Assembly (NCBI GenBank): GCA_029261155.1
Contig: JAJDBW010000047.1
Coordinates: forward strand, 1-64,000
Length of the DNA: 64,000 nt
Origin: Nitrospirota bacterium
GTDB lineage: Bacteria > Nitrospirota > Nitrospiria > SBBL01 > JAADHI01
Direction of reading: 5' to 3'
The notes beneath the pieces are model-generated. The model had not been told where the DNA came from, searched no databases, and was given only the letters and a program-made list of their open reading frames with translations. Below, piece by piece: positions 37,462 to 47,931 of this stretch. Numbering within the stretch: position 1 is the stretch's first letter; every line of letters begins with the position of its first letter. Position numbers and translations under genes: made by a program.

Positions 37462-38274
37462 CTAGGCCAAGGTCACAAAAATAAAAATAACGCCGACGAA
37501 GCCGATAATCGCCAAGCGTGCGGCTTTCGTGGCCCGCCATCCAATTGTAATTCGCCCGTGCAAGACCAAGAGATAAAAAAACCAGATACCCAAAGATAAG
37601 GCCTGTTTAGAGTTGTTGCCACCCCAATAGGAACCTAAGGCGTATTGGGCCCACAAGGCACCAGTAATGATGCCCAGGGTGAGCAGGGGAAAGCCCAAAA
37701 GGATGGCCGTTTTGTTCCATTGGTCGAGCTGGTCGAGGGGGGGCAGTCGTTGATAGAGGGTATTAAGTTGTTTCGATTTTAAAAATTTTTCTTGAAGCAG
37801 ATACATAATGCCCGCGATAAAGGCAAGCGTGAAGGCCACAATGCCAAGGACCGAAAGGGTGGTATGGATACCCAGCAGAGTGTTGACGAGCGTGGGATTG
37901 AGGTCCGGAATTTTATTGGGCAAGGCCGAGGCCGAAATGAGCGATAGAAAAGCGAGCGGAAGAATAAAGGAACCGAGGATATAGATATGGTATTTGAATT
38001 CTACCCAAAAAAAGATGAGCACGATGGCCCAAGAAAAAAAGGAGACCGCTTCTTGAAGATTGGCTAAGGGGACATAGCCGCTTTCTTTTAAACGGATGGC
38101 AAGGGCGACGGTGTGCGAGAGAAATCCGCTCCCCGTGACAATGACCGCCAGGCGTTGCGTCCACGAGGGTGCGCCCGTGCCTTGCCGCTGGTCCCAGCTG
38201 AGGATTAATAAAAAAAACAGGGTTCCCAAAAAATAGAAAATGAGGGTCGCTTTAAAAAAGAAAATGTTCAGCAT
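37462..38274 (-). CDS. Cytochrome c assembly protein CcsA/HemX-like
   Basis: Multi-TM; LGIHTTLSVLGIVAFTLAF; GAxWAQYALGSYWGGNNSKQALSLGIWFFYLLVLHGR. Confidence 0.85.
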   Translation of the reverse strand: MLNIFFFKATLIFYFLGTLFFLLILSWDQRQGTGAPSWTQRLAVIVTGSGFLSHTVALAIRLKESGYVPLANLQEAVSFFSWAIVLIFFWVEFKYHIYILGSFILPLAFLSLISASALPNKIPDLNPTLVNTLLGIHTTLSVLGIVAFTLAFIAGIMYLLQEKFLKSKQLNTLYQRLPPLDQLDQWNKTAILLGFPLLTLGIITGALWAQYALGSYWGGNNSKQALSLGIWFFYLLVLHGRITIGWRATKAARLAIIGFVGVIFIFVTLA

Positions 38275-38368
38275 GTTTATTGTTTAAACCAATTCAGTTT
38301 GATGCTTCAAGCGCGAAGGGTCTTTCTGCTTTTCTTTTACCTCGATCACGTTTAGTGTGGGTGATGCC

Positions 38369-39127
38369 TCATGTTTTCGTCAGGGTATTTTCTGCATTCT
38401 TTCTAAGCACCACCAGGGTGCGTGCCGCCTTGCTAAAAGGAAGCTGAAAGGGTGCGTGCATTTCTAATCCCAATAAGGGATAGTTATTTAAGCGATGCTC
38501 CCAGGCGTTTCGGTCCGAGCGTGCTTGGAAAAAGAGTAGCCTTCCCCCGGCGCGCACAAGAGAGAGTCCTTTGTCCAAAACGAGCGTCGGAGAAAGCGCA
38601 CGCGTTAAAAGCAAGTCGTAGCCTCCCGGTGGCCCTTCCTCGCTCGCATGCTCAATCCTCGCGTTGATTACGGAAACATAACGCATTCCGAGTAGGCCAA
38701 TCAAGTGATGAAGAAAGGCGGCCTTTTTTTGGACAGGCTCCACCAGGGTGATCCTCAAATCGGGAAGGGCGATTTTTAGGACCAAGGCGGGAAAACCGGC
38801 GCCGCTTCCCACATCGATCCAATGCGCATCGGCTTCAGGTTCTAATAGAGTCAGGGGGCTAAGGGAATCCAAAAAATGCTTAATAATCACCTCATCTTCT
38901 TGCCGGATTGCAGTGAGGTTGATTTTTTTATTCCAGCGGAAGAGTTCGCGCAGGTAGCGCATCATTTGGTCGATTTGCGTTGGTGAGAGCAGGAGGCCGA
39001 GCTGGGCAGCGCCGGAAATGAGCAAAGTGCTGGGATCTTTGGGGTCTTCTGGAACCAAAGGTTCAGCTTGAGATGCGACGTTTTTTTTCTGTTTCATTTG
39101 AAGGGTCGATGGCGTCTTGCTGTACAT
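38369..39127 (-). CDS. rsmG: 16S rRNA (guanine527-N7)-methyltransferase; start may be internal
   Basis: [30 protein letters not shown]...[37 protein letters not shown]. Confidence 0.9.
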   Translation of the reverse strand: MYSKTPSTLQMKQKKNVASQAEPLVPEDPKDPSTLLISGAAQLGLLLSPTQIDQMMRYLRELFRWNKKINLTAIRQEDEVIIKHFLDSLSPLTLLEPEADAHWIDVGSGAGFPALVLKIALPDLRITLVEPVQKKAAFLHHLIGLLGMRYVSVINARIEHASEEGPPGGYDLLLTRALSPTLVLDKGLSLVRAGGRLLFFQARSDRNAWEHRLNNYPLLGLEMHAPFQLPFSKAARTLVVLRKNAENTLTKT

Positions 39128-40997
39128 GCCGTTGACGCCCTTTTTTGGCCAGTGCGATCATGAGGATAGAAATCGCTGCGGGGGTAATGCCTGAAATACG
39201 AGCGGCCTGGCCCAAAGACTGCGGCTTAATGTTCAGGAGCTTTTCTTGGACCTCTTTCGAAAGACCTTTTAATTCTAAGTAATTGAAATTATTTGGAATT
39301 AATTTCTGTTCGATTTCTTGCAAGCGCGAGACGTGGGACAACTCCCGCTGGATATAGCCTTCGTACTTGATCTGAATTTCCAGTTCTTCCGAAACGGAAG
39401 GGTCTTCCTGAACCTCAAGTTTTGCCCAGCGGGCGATTTTTGCGAAATCGATCTCGGGACGTTTCATGAGTTTTCCAAGGCTAAGGGCAAAAAGGTTTCC
39501 TGATATACCTTCCTCTTTTGCGAGGCGATCTGCCTCAGGCAAGTTTCCAAAACGTGTTTCATCGAGCCAGGACCTGCGGGATTTTATTTTATCTATTTTA
39601 ATCATGTACTTACGATAAGCCTGTTCAGCTAAGAGGCCGATCGCGTAGCCTTTTTCCATCAGCCTCAGGTCGGCATTGCCGTGTCGAAGGAGGAGGCGGT
39701 ATTCGGCCCGCGAGGTAAACATCCGATAAGGCTCCTCCGTGCCCAGGGTGACCAAGTCGTCAATAAGGACCCCGATATAGGCCTCTGATCGCTTTAGTAT
39801 GAGAGGTTCCGCGTTACTTTGCTTCAGGGCGGCGTTAATTCCGGCCATGAGGCCTTGGGCGGCGGCTTCTTCATAGCCCGAGGTGCCGTTGATTTGTCCC
39901 GCGTGATAGAGCCCGGAGACCGCTTTGGTCTCTAAGGTGGGGTAGAGCTGGGTGGGCGGGATGAAGTCATATTCGATTGCATAACCGGGCCGAATCATCT
40001 TAACCTTTTCGAGTCCGGGGATGCTCTGGACAAATTTGAGTTGAACCGCTTCAGGTAGTGAGGTGGAGATGCCGTTGGGGTAGACGACCGAAGTCGTTTT
40101 TCCTTCTGGCTCCAGAAAAACCTGATGGCGGGGGTGATCGGAAAAACGCACGACTTTATCTTCGATCGAAGGGCAGTAACGGGGTCCGATCCCAGTGATG
40201 ACGCCGGAATAAAGCGGAGATTCTCCCAGGTGTGCATTTATTATTTCATGCGTCTTTTCATTGGTATAGGTCAGGTGACAGGCAATTTGCTCAACATTGA
40301 GTTTTTCCGTGGAATAAGAAAAAGGCAGCGGTGGATCGTCACCGTACTGGGGTGCGAGTTTCGAGTAGTCGATGCTTTTTCCCTCAAGGCGTGGCGGTGT
40401 TCCGGTTTTTAGGCGCCCCAGGCGAAAGCCGAGCGCCAGGAGGCTGTCGGAGGCTTTTTCTGCCCTTTTTTCTCCGATGCGTCCCGCTGGAAAGGATTCC
40501 TTTCCAATATGAATGAGTCCTTTTAAAAAGGTGCCGGTGGTGAGGATGACCGCATTGGCGTAATATTCCGTCCCGTCCGATAAGGCCACGCCTTGGATCC
40601 GCTCTTTTTTAACCAGAAGGCGGTCGACCATGCCTTCAAGTACGGTGAGCTTCGGCGTATTCAGTAGGGTATGGGTCATCACCCGTCGATAGATGTCGCG
40701 ATCAGCCTGGGCACGAAGGGCACGTACTGCGGGCCCCTTACGCATATTCAGCATACGAAATTGGATGCCCGCCTGATCGATGGCTCGCGCCATCTCTCCG
40801 CCCAGGGCGTCGATTTCTCTAACCAAATGACCCTTTGCAATCCCGCCTATTGCAGGATTGCAGGACATCTGGCCGATATTCTCCAGCTTAAGCGTGATTA
40901 GCAGGGTTTCTGTGCCCATTCTCGCAGAGGCCAGGGCGGCTTCGCTTCCGGCATGGCCTGCCCCGACAACGATGATGGGGAATTTATTATTCATCAC
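39063..40997 (-). CDS. mnmG: tRNA uridine 5-carboxymethylaminomethyl modification enzyme MnmG
   Basis: [21 protein letters not shown]...[24 protein letters not shown]. Confidence 0.97.
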   Translation of the reverse strand: MMNNKFPIIVVGAGHAGSEAALASARMGTETLLITLKLENIGQMSCNPAIGGIAKGHLVREIDALGGEMARAIDQAGIQFRMLNMRKGPAVRALRAQADRDIYRRVMTHTLLNTPKLTVLEGMVDRLLVKKERIQGVALSDGTEYYANAVILTTGTFLKGLIHIGKESFPAGRIGEKRAEKASDSLLALGFRLGRLKTGTPPRLEGKSIDYSKLAPQYGDDPPLPFSYSTEKLNVEQIACHLTYTNEKTHEIINAHLGESPLYSGVITGIGPRYCPSIEDKVVRFSDHPRHQVFLEPEGKTTSVVYPNGISTSLPEAVQLKFVQSIPGLEKVKMIRPGYAIEYDFIPPTQLYPTLETKAVSGLYHAGQINGTSGYEEAAAQGLMAGINAALKQSNAEPLILKRSEAYIGVLIDDLVTLGTEEPYRMFTSRAEYRLLLRHGNADLRLMEKGYAIGLLAEQAYRKYMIKIDKIKSRRSWLDETRFGNLPEADRLAKEEGISGNLFALSLGKLMKRPEIDFAKIARWAKLEVQEDPSVSEELEIQIKYEGYIQRELSHVSRLQEIEQKLIPNNFNYLELKGLSKEVQEKLLNIKPQSLGQAARISGITPAAISILMIALAKKGRQRHVQQDAIDPSNETEKKRRISS

Positions 40998-41083
40998 TTT
41001 ATACTCTTTGACAGTTTTTCTTTATGTTTAGGTCTTTGGCAGTGGGTTTCCCCTGCTTTCTCTCTCTGTAAAATTTCGTTTAC

Positions 41084-41099
41084 TGTTCCACGTGGAACA
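41084..41099. promoter_or_regulatory. parS-like centromere site TGTTCCACGTGGAACA
   Basis: Perfect 16-bp palindrome matching TGTTNCACGTGNAACA; intergenic between mnmG and mnmE. Confidence 0.85.
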
Positions 41100-41113
41100 C
41101 GATGTTCAAGAAC

Positions 41114-42499
41114 TTACTTTCCAATGCAAAATTGGTCAAATATTTGATCAAGAATTTCATCTACCGTGGTTTCTCCCGTAATTTCTCCTAAGGCATCAAG
41201 GGATTCTCGAAGGTCGATGGCGGGGAATTCCCAGGAAAGGCCTTGATTTACGGAGGCCAATGCGTGGACCAGGCTTTTTTTAGCGGACTCCAAGGCTTTT
41301 TTGTGGCGAAGGAGGCCGATTGCGGGCGGTTCTTTTTCGGAGCGAGTTATGAGTTGGGCTTTGATTTTATCACGGAGTTCGGGAAAGCCCTGGCTGGTTC
41401 TTGCAGATAAGTTTAAAAACTGCTCTTCTGGCGGGTCTCCCGGAATCGAGTCCATCTCTAGCGCCCTGGGTAGGTCTGATTTATTCAATACAATGATTTT
41501 GGGCCCATTTTTTAGGGTCTCAGACAATTTGATGTCTTCTTTGGAGAGGGCTTCACTGGCATCAAGGAGCCAAAGCGTTAAATCGGCATTTTTTTGGGCG
41601 GCCTCTCCACGGCGGACGCCTTCTTGTTCAATGGGATGTTCTGCTTCCCTGTAGCCTGCGGTATCAACCAATTTAATCAAAATGCCACCGAAGTCTATGG
41701 TTTCTTGTAGTAAATCTCGCGTGGTGCCCGGGTAGGGCGTGACAATGGCGCGGTCCTCCTTTAAGAAAAGATTTAAAAGGCTCGATTTTCCAACATTGGG
41801 ACGCCCAACGATGACGACGGTATAGCCTTCTCGAATTTGTCTCCCGTAGCTATAATCCGCGAGCATGGCCGAAACGGATTGAAGTACAGCCGAAATTTGC
41901 TTGCTCAGGGTTTCGGGGCTGCAGAGGGGGATTTCGTCTTCCGAGAAATCAATCGAGGCTTCTATTTGAGCAATCATAGGAAGCAGGCGTCCTTGAAGGC
42001 TGAGGATTTTCTTTGAGAGCTGTCCTTTCATCTGGGCCATAGCCCATTGATGATGTGTCTCGGATTGGGAGGCGATCAGTTCCATAACCGCTTCGGCCTG
42101 CGCTAAATCTATTTTTCCGGAAAGAAAGGCCCGGCGTGTAAATTCACCTGGTGCTGCCAGACGCGCCCCTTGTTTTAAAAGCAAGGCTATGATTTTTTCC
42201 AGCAGAAAATTATTTCCATGTGATTGAATTTCAACGGTATTTTCGCCTGTATAGGAATTGGGGGCCTTCATGATGAGGAAGATCGCTTCGTCCACAAGGG
42301 TCTGCGTCTCTGGGTCGATGACCTTACCGTGATGAAGAGTGTGGCTATCAAATTCGGAGAGGGTCCCTTTGCCGCGAAAAAGTGCTCCGCTTATCGGGAT
42401 TGCTGCTTTCCCGCTAATGCGGATGACGCCGATTCCCGCATTGCCGGGTGGTGTTGATATTGCGCAAATTGTATCGTGTTCCCCAAGACGCCCTTTCAT
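41114..42499 (-). CDS. mnmE: tRNA modification GTPase MnmE
   Basis: DTICAISTPPGNAGIGVIRISG...VVIVGRPNVGKSSLLNLF...DTAGYREAEHPIEQEGV...C-terminal FDQFCIGK. Confidence 0.97.
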   Translation of the reverse strand: MKGRLGEHDTICAISTPPGNAGIGVIRISGKAAIPISGALFRGKGTLSEFDSHTLHHGKVIDPETQTLVDEAIFLIMKAPNSYTGENTVEIQSHGNNFLLEKIIALLLKQGARLAAPGEFTRRAFLSGKIDLAQAEAVMELIASQSETHHQWAMAQMKGQLSKKILSLQGRLLPMIAQIEASIDFSEDEIPLCSPETLSKQISAVLQSVSAMLADYSYGRQIREGYTVVIVGRPNVGKSSLLNLFLKEDRAIVTPYPGTTRDLLQETIDFGGILIKLVDTAGYREAEHPIEQEGVRRGEAAQKNADLTLWLLDASEALSKEDIKLSETLKNGPKIIVLNKSDLPRALEMDSIPGDPPEEQFLNLSARTSQGFPELRDKIKAQLITRSEKEPPAIGLLRHKKALESAKKSLVHALASVNQGLSWEFPAIDLRESLDALGEITGETTVDEILDQIFDQFCIGK

Positions 42500-42547
42500 T
42501 TCTTTAGCGATCCTCCCGACACAACAGACAGGCCCAGTAGAGGTCCT

Positions 42548-44206
42548 TTACTTGTCTTCTCTTTTAATTAAATATTGCTGCGTAATGGTCAGGACGTTAT
42601 TGACGAGCCAGTAGAGGACGAGACCGGAAGGGAAATTCAGGAAGAAAAAGGTGTAGACGATGGGCAAAAAAAGCATCAGTTTTGCCTGCGTCGGGTCCAT
42701 GGTCGAAGGCTGGGTATATTGCTGAAGAAACATCGTTGCGCCCATGACGATGGGCAGGACGTAAAAGGGATCGGGTTCGGAGAGATCTTGCACCCAAGCA
42801 AAAAAAGGTGCTTGCCTCAACTCGATGGTTGTATAGAGAATATTATAGAGCGAAATAAAGACTGGAATTTGAAGCAACATAGGAAGACAGCCCCCGAGCG
42901 GGTTTACTTTTTCTGTCTTATACAAGTTAATGAGTTCCTTATTCATTTTTTCTTTATCTTTGCCCCATTGTTTTCGAATGGCGGCAACTTTGGGCTGGAT
43001 TGAAGACATAGACTTCATCGATTGAAGGCTTTTTTTCGTGATGGGAAAAAAGAGAATTTTGACCAGCCCGGTCACCATCATGATGGCGACCCCATAATTA
43101 TGCGTGAATTGGTAGAAAAATCCGAGGAGATAAAAAATAGGCTTTGAAATCAGGCGAACAGGGAGCAAACTACCAAAGATAAACCAACCGAAGTCGATGC
43201 TTTCGTCGAGATTCACTTTTAGTTTTGACAGGCGATCATATTCTTTCGGTCCGGCATAAAGCGAGAATTCACGCGCCCCTTGCCCTTCAACTCGGATCTG
43301 GGCGAAAAGAGCCGTCTCGTCTTTTTTTACGATGGATACAGGTCCGAAAGGTTTATCCCCTCTTGGGATAAGTGCGCTAATAAAATACTTGTCTTGAAGC
43401 CCAAACCACTTCGTCTTGTCTTCGTAAACGACCTTCTCACTCTCCATTTTGGAAGGGGTGTTTCGCAAAACTTCCGTCTCGACCAGCGCAATGGAGCCCG
43501 TGCTTCGTCCGACGCCTCCTTGTTCGTTCCATTCGTTGATGCCGAAGTTGGTCCCAAGCGAAAGGTCATAAGTCTCCGAATAGCCTTCGGTGACAATACT
43601 GAGGTCGACAAGATAGGTGTCGTTACGAAAACGGAGTTCTTTGATGATTTTTCTGCCATCCGGTTCGATAGAGATCATTCGAACCTTTCCTTCAGGAAGG
43701 CCCTCGCTCAGTTGTAGCGGGTTTGCTTCAAATTGGTAGACTCTCTTACCCGGTTCAGTATCTCCTGGCATGATGAGCGTTAAAGGGAGGTTTTCAGATC
43801 CGTCTTGAATCAGCTGAATTCGCTCTTCTGTTTTGTCCTCGTTCTTTTTCGTATATTTTTTTAATTCCCAACTTTTAAGGGTGCCCCCAATGTTGGAGAG
43901 GGTGATGCGATAGAGGTCGCTCTCAATAACCTTTATCTTTTCAAGGGCATGGATTCGTTCTTGCTCGATTTGTCGTGGGTCTTCGACTGGCGTGTTTAAA
44001 GGACCGGGTGTTTCTGATGGGGCAGTCGGGCTTTCTTCGCTTCCTGAGCGATGCTCAGGGTCCGATCGATGCGATTCTTCTGCTGAATCCTCGATAGAAG
44101 GAGATAGATTCGGCTGGACGGGGCCGGAGACCCAAGTAATAAAAACAGGATAAAGAAAGATAATTACAAGGGATATTGTAACAAAAACAATAAGTCGGCG
44201 TTCCAT
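42548..44206 (-). CDS. yidC: Membrane protein insertase YidC
   Basis: N-terminal TM + periplasmic domain; NYGVAIMMVTGLVKILFFPITKKSLQSMKSM...NPLGGCLPMLLQIPVFISLYNIL. Confidence 0.95.
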   Translation of the reverse strand: MERRLIVFVTISLVIIFLYPVFITWVSGPVQPNLSPSIEDSAEESHRSDPEHRSGSEESPTAPSETPGPLNTPVEDPRQIEQERIHALEKIKVIESDLYRITLSNIGGTLKSWELKKYTKKNEDKTEERIQLIQDGSENLPLTLIMPGDTEPGKRVYQFEANPLQLSEGLPEGKVRMISIEPDGRKIIKELRFRNDTYLVDLSIVTEGYSETYDLSLGTNFGINEWNEQGGVGRSTGSIALVETEVLRNTPSKMESEKVVYEDKTKWFGLQDKYFISALIPRGDKPFGPVSIVKKDETALFAQIRVEGQGAREFSLYAGPKEYDRLSKLKVNLDESIDFGWFIFGSLLPVRLISKPIFYLLGFFYQFTHNYGVAIMMVTGLVKILFFPITKKSLQSMKSMSSIQPKVAAIRKQWGKDKEKMNKELINLYKTEKVNPLGGCLPMLLQIPVFISLYNILYTTIELRQAPFFAWVQDLSEPDPFYVLPIVMGATMFLQQYTQPSTMDPTQAKLMLFLPIVYTFFFLNFPSGLVLYWLVNNVLTITQQYLIKREDK

Positions 44207-44236
44207 TAAGCTCTTATCATCCCCAGCATCATTCGG

Positions 44237-44449
44237 TTATTTAACAGGATCGTAGCCACCGGTGCAGAAGGGATGGCAGCGTGAGAGGCGTTTTAAGGTC
44301 ATGACGATACCGGTGAAGGACCCATATTGTTTAAGCGCCTGAATGGAATAAGACGAACAACTTGGATAAAACCGGCAAACGGGAGGGAAGAGCGGTGAAA
44401 TAATCCAACGATAAAACCGGACGAAAGCCGTAAGTAGGAAGGTCATCAT
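44237..44449 (-). CDS. yidD: Membrane protein insertion efficiency factor
   Basis: YRWIISPLFPPVCRFYPSCSSYSIQALKQYG...RLSRCHPFCTGGYDPV. Confidence 0.95.
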   Translation of the reverse strand: MMTFLLTAFVRFYRWIISPLFPPVCRFYPSCSSYSIQALKQYGSFTGIVMTLKRLSRCHPFCTGGYDPVK

Positions 44450-44841
44450 GCCTGTCTTGAGCGTCCAGATTTATTAAAAAGTTGTTGTAATTCATCGACA
44501 ATCTGCTTTAAGCCCAGTCCTTTCATTTTTGTTCTCGGTATCAATACCATGTCATATCCAAGGATCGTATGTCTCATTTGATGCAAGGCGGCACGAATAA
44601 GGCGTTTTGCATGATTTCGTTCAACGGCGATGCCAAAGTGCTTTTTCATGAAGATGGCATAGCAGGGTGTCTCGGCGGCGCTTCTTAAAGTGTATAAGAC
44701 AAAGACATCGGAGACCCGTTTTTTCCCCTCATGGAAGACGGTTTGCACCGACCTTTTATCCACAAGCTTTCCAAGGACGATCTTAGACGGAAAGGCGCTT
44801 TCTTCCTTTGGCCCTGCGTCGATTAATAACTCTCCTGCCAT
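44446..44841 (-). CDS. rnpA: Ribonuclease P protein component; start uncertain
   Basis: [21 protein letters not shown]...[35 protein letters not shown]. Confidence 0.9.
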   Translation of the reverse strand: MAGELLIDAGPKEESAFPSKIVLGKLVDKRSVQTVFHEGKKRVSDVFVLYTLRSAAETPCYAIFMKKHFGIAVERNHAKRLIRAALHQMRHTILGYDMVLIPRTKMKGLGLKQIVDELQQLFNKSGRSRQA

Positions 44842-44920
44842 TGGATGTTTCCATGCGTTTTAAGAAACCATGCGTTCTTTTTCTTTTCAATTTACTCGGT
44901 TGACGAAATGTCGTGGACAT
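44783..44920 (-). CDS. rpmH: 50S ribosomal protein L34 (not in the supplied ORF track)
   Basis: Translated by hand: [45 protein letters not shown], upstream ggagc. Confidence 0.95.
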   Translation of the reverse strand: MSTTFRQPSKLKRKRTHGFLKRMETSNGRRVINRRRAKGRKRLSV

Positions 44921-44944
44921 CTTATGCTCCTTTTTTTAGACTGA

Positions 44945-44980
44945 CCGACCATAATCTATAATTTTTCGGCTCTTGTCAAG
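44945..44980 (-). promoter_or_regulatory. Probable sigma-70 promoter of rpmH operon
   Basis: Minus strand TTGACA followed at 15-17 nt by AT-rich tagattat. Confidence 0.45.
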
Positions 44981-45102
44981 TATTTGCCTAAGACGCGCTC
45001 GATATTGATAGAAAGGGGGAGAAGGGCCTCTCTGTGAAAGGCATGTATCGGGATTCTTAAAAAGGGGATGTGTTACAAGGAAGGAGATGTTCGCCTTGGG
45101 AT

Positions 45103-45909
45103 TTAATTGAGTATATAGCTAATGCCGCTGCTAATAATGTAGTCTGGCGCGTCTTTTGTGAGCCCAAAGCCGGCGAGGACATCGATAATAAAAGCGTCCG
45201 TCGGTTGAATTGAAAAGCCTCCCATGGCGGTCATCGGATCTCCAGATGTTCCACTGCCGACATTCGAACGCCCAAAAAGCTCGCCCAGAATTTTTAAAGG
45301 GGTATCCGGGACCTCCACCGCCAGCCCGAGGGCATAGCGCACCTGATCCGGCAAGTCCTGTCCTGGGGGATTGCCTATAAAATAATAACCCAGGTTGATG
45401 TGGGCCGTTAAGGGTGAGAAGGTTTTACTGGCAATTGCGCGGAAGCCCACATCGACCACGCCGGTCGTATTAAATTCCGCTTTTCGTCCCGCTGTTGGAA
45501 ACTTTAGGATCATTTGACCGGCAACCGAAAGCGGATTGGCTGCGCGTCCTTTTAAAAATCGAACCTTTGTCTTCAAAAGAAGATCGCCGGGGCGATTCTT
45601 GCTGTTGCCTTGGTTGCTCACAAATATATAGGGTATCTCAAGGTTGAATTCTAAATTATGAATAAGGCCGTACCTTATTCCAAGATTAAATATCGTTTGT
45701 TTCTGGTCGGCGGCGACCCGGTTGAAGATGAGGCCGCTTTCCAATAGATAGCGTCCGCGATCGGTGGGAATAGCCGTTTCCGTTTCTATAAACGGTCGCT
45801 CGGCAAAGCCCGGATTCGGCGTCAGCGCGATGAGGGTCATGAGTATAAAGGAGAGAAAAAAGAAGCGTTTCACGCGACCTATCTTACATAGGCGCGGTAT
45901 GGCTGTCAA
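45103..45909 (-). CDS. Outer-membrane beta-barrel-like protein
   Basis: Signal peptide; ETETAIPTDRGRYLLESGLIF...GIRYGLIHNLEFNLEIPYIF. Confidence 0.6.
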   Translation of the reverse strand: MTAIPRLCKIGRVKRFFFLSFILMTLIALTPNPGFAERPFIETETAIPTDRGRYLLESGLIFNRVAADQKQTIFNLGIRYGLIHNLEFNLEIPYIFVSNQGNSKNRPGDLLLKTKVRFLKGRAANPLSVAGQMILKFPTAGRKAEFNTTGVVDVGFRAIASKTFSPLTAHINLGYYFIGNPPGQDLPDQVRYALGLAVEVPDTPLKILGELFGRSNVGSGTSGDPMTAMGGFSIQPTDAFIIDVLAGFGLTKDAPDYIISSGISYILN

Positions 45910-46727
45910 GACCGGTGGCTGTCGGAATAGCCTTCTTCTTCAGATGGAAATTTTCCGGATTGCACGTCGGATTTGTAACGTAAAAAGGCCTCGCCCGCAA
46001 TTGTGGCCAGGTCGGCATAGCGTCGAACGAATTTGGGTTGAAAGCGCGTGAATAGGCCGAGCAGGTCGTGGAGGACGAGGACTTGTCCATCGCAGTGGGG
46101 TCCGGCGCCGATGCCAATGGTCGGAATATCGATTGCGGCGGTAATGTCCTTCGCCAAGTCCGTTGGGATGCCTTCCAAAACAAGGGAAAAGGCGCCCGCC
46201 GACTCCAGGGCCTTGGCATCGCTTAAAAGCTCTTGAGCCTCCTGGGTGTTTCGGCCTTGAACTTTGTAGCCCCCCATGCGGTGAAGCGATTGAGGGGTGA
46301 GGCCGATATGGGCCATAACCGGAATATCTTGTCGGGTCAAGGCTTCGACGCGGTCAAGCACCCGGGCACCGCCTTCTAATTTAACCGCGCCGGCCCGACC
46401 CTCTTTCAAAAAACGACCGGCGTTGGTCAAGGTCTCTTCGAGGCTGGCTTGGTAAGACATAAAGGGCATGTCGCCGACGACCAGCGCCCGCTTTGCGGCG
46501 CGGGAGACCATCTGCGTGTGATAGATCATCTGGTCCATCGTCACCGGCAGAGTGCTTTCTTCGCCCTGAACGACGATACCCAGGGTATCGCCCACGAGAA
46601 GAATATCGATCCCCGCTTCGTCAATGAGTTTTGCGAAAGGATAGTCGTAGGCCGTTAAGACGGCGATTTTTTCGCCGATTTCTTTTTTCTTCCGAATGAG
46701 GGGAACGGTGACGCGATCGCTCGGCAT
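45906..46727 (-). CDS. panB: 3-methyl-2-oxobutanoate hydroxymethyltransferase
   Basis: VLTAYDYPFAKLIDEAGIDILLVGDTLGIVVQG...MAHIGLTPQSLHRMGGYKVQG. Confidence 0.95.
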   Translation of the reverse strand: MPSDRVTVPLIRKKKEIGEKIAVLTAYDYPFAKLIDEAGIDILLVGDTLGIVVQGEESTLPVTMDQMIYHTQMVSRAAKRALVVGDMPFMSYQASLEETLTNAGRFLKEGRAGAVKLEGGARVLDRVEALTRQDIPVMAHIGLTPQSLHRMGGYKVQGRNTQEAQELLSDAKALESAGAFSLVLEGIPTDLAKDITAAIDIPTIGIGAGPHCDGQVLVLHDLLGLFTRFQPKFVRRYADLATIAGEAFLRYKSDVQSGKFPSEEEGYSDSHRS

Positions 46728-47633
46728 TTATCCCTCGACGAGGCCTGGGGCACAGGGGAGCAGGCCGGCGCGTTCGAGGATGACCGGAATTTGGTCTTCC
46801 GCGCCAATGGCCATGATGTGAATGCCGTCACAGAGGTCTCGAATGGATTCGATGGTCTCGACGGCGATTTCAAGACCCGTTTCCATCGCCCGCTCGGGAC
46901 CCGCATCCTCGAGTTTTTGGATTAGCGCGTCAGGAACCGTAATTCCCGGGATATGCTTGGAGACGAATCGGGCCATCTTTTCGGTCCGCAGCAACAGAAT
47001 GCCTGCGATGATTTTGACTTCAAAACCTCGCGCGAAGTCCATGAACTTATTGAAACGATCGGGGTTGAAGACCGCCTGGGTTTGAAAAAATCGTGCGCCC
47101 ACCATGACCTTTTTCCTGAATTTCATCAGGAGCGGCGCCAAGGGCTGGGTCTCTGGCAGGGCCACGCTTCCCGGAAAAAGATCCGTCTTGCCTTTGAGGA
47201 CATTGTCCACCATGTCGCGGCCTGCGTTGAGCCCCTCAATTACTTTTAAAATTTGTACCGAATCCAAATCGAAGACGGGCTTGGTTTCTTTTTGATTTCC
47301 GATGGTGACGTAATCGCCTGTCAGACAGAGCACATTTCTTATGCCCAAGATATGGGCCCCTAATAAATCGGACTGAATCGCGAGGCGGTTTCGGTCCCGA
47401 CCGGTAATTTGATAAACCGGGTCGTGGCCCATGTCGCGGAGGACTTTGCAAACGGCTAAGGACGAGGCCCGCATGATGGCGGCTTGGTTGTCGGTGACGT
47501 TAATGGCGTGAACCTTGCCCAATAAACGTGTGGCGCGTTCGATAAAGCGTCTCATGTCGCTCCCCTTGGGTGGCGGGGATTCGACCGTGACAATAAATTC
47601 TCCCAATTCGCAAGCGGCTTTAAGGGGCTTCAT
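46728..47633 (-). CDS. metF: Methylenetetrahydrofolate reductase family protein
   Basis: FIVTVESPPPKGSDMRRF...VTDNQAAIMRASSLAVCKVL...GARFFQTQAVFNPDRF. Confidence 0.85.
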   Translation of the reverse strand: MKPLKAACELGEFIVTVESPPPKGSDMRRFIERATRLLGKVHAINVTDNQAAIMRASSLAVCKVLRDMGHDPVYQITGRDRNRLAIQSDLLGAHILGIRNVLCLTGDYVTIGNQKETKPVFDLDSVQILKVIEGLNAGRDMVDNVLKGKTDLFPGSVALPETQPLAPLLMKFRKKVMVGARFFQTQAVFNPDRFNKFMDFARGFEVKIIAGILLLRTEKMARFVSKHIPGITVPDALIQKLEDAGPERAMETGLEIAVETIESIRDLCDGIHIMAIGAEDQIPVILERAGLLPCAPGLVEG

Positions 47634-47642
47634 GGGGCTCCT

Positions 47643-47927
47643 TTATTTAGCGCTTTCATTTTTTGTCTTCACCAGGTCGGCATAAAAGTTGGTGTTTCGG
47701 GCCTCTTGAATCTGGAGCATCTTATCCAAGTCGCCTTCTTGTTCCAGCTTGTTGTAAATGTTGACCCAAACGCAATCGAAGGTTTCAACCACTTCGCACT
47801 TTCCTCCATCGACCACGCCGCCGCAGGGGCCGTTGACGAGCTCCTTGGGGCAATGGACAATGGGACATATCCCGCCGGTCTGTTCGCAGAGGTGCTCGTG
47901 GACGCAGTCGGGATATTTATAGCGCAT
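47643..47927 (-). CDS. MTHFR C-terminal-like Cys-rich protein
   Basis: CVHEHLCEQTGGICPIVHCPKELVNGPCGGVVDGGKCEV. Confidence 0.8.
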   Translation of the reverse strand: MRYKYPDCVHEHLCEQTGGICPIVHCPKELVNGPCGGVVDGGKCEVVETFDCVWVNIYNKLEQEGDLDKMLQIQEARNTNFYADLVKTKNESAK

Positions 47928-47931
47928 CGCG

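Noticed and set aside
44756-44764. TTATCCACA as part of oriC
   Set aside because: Single perfect box within rnpA coding sequence; no cluster or AT-rich unwinding region
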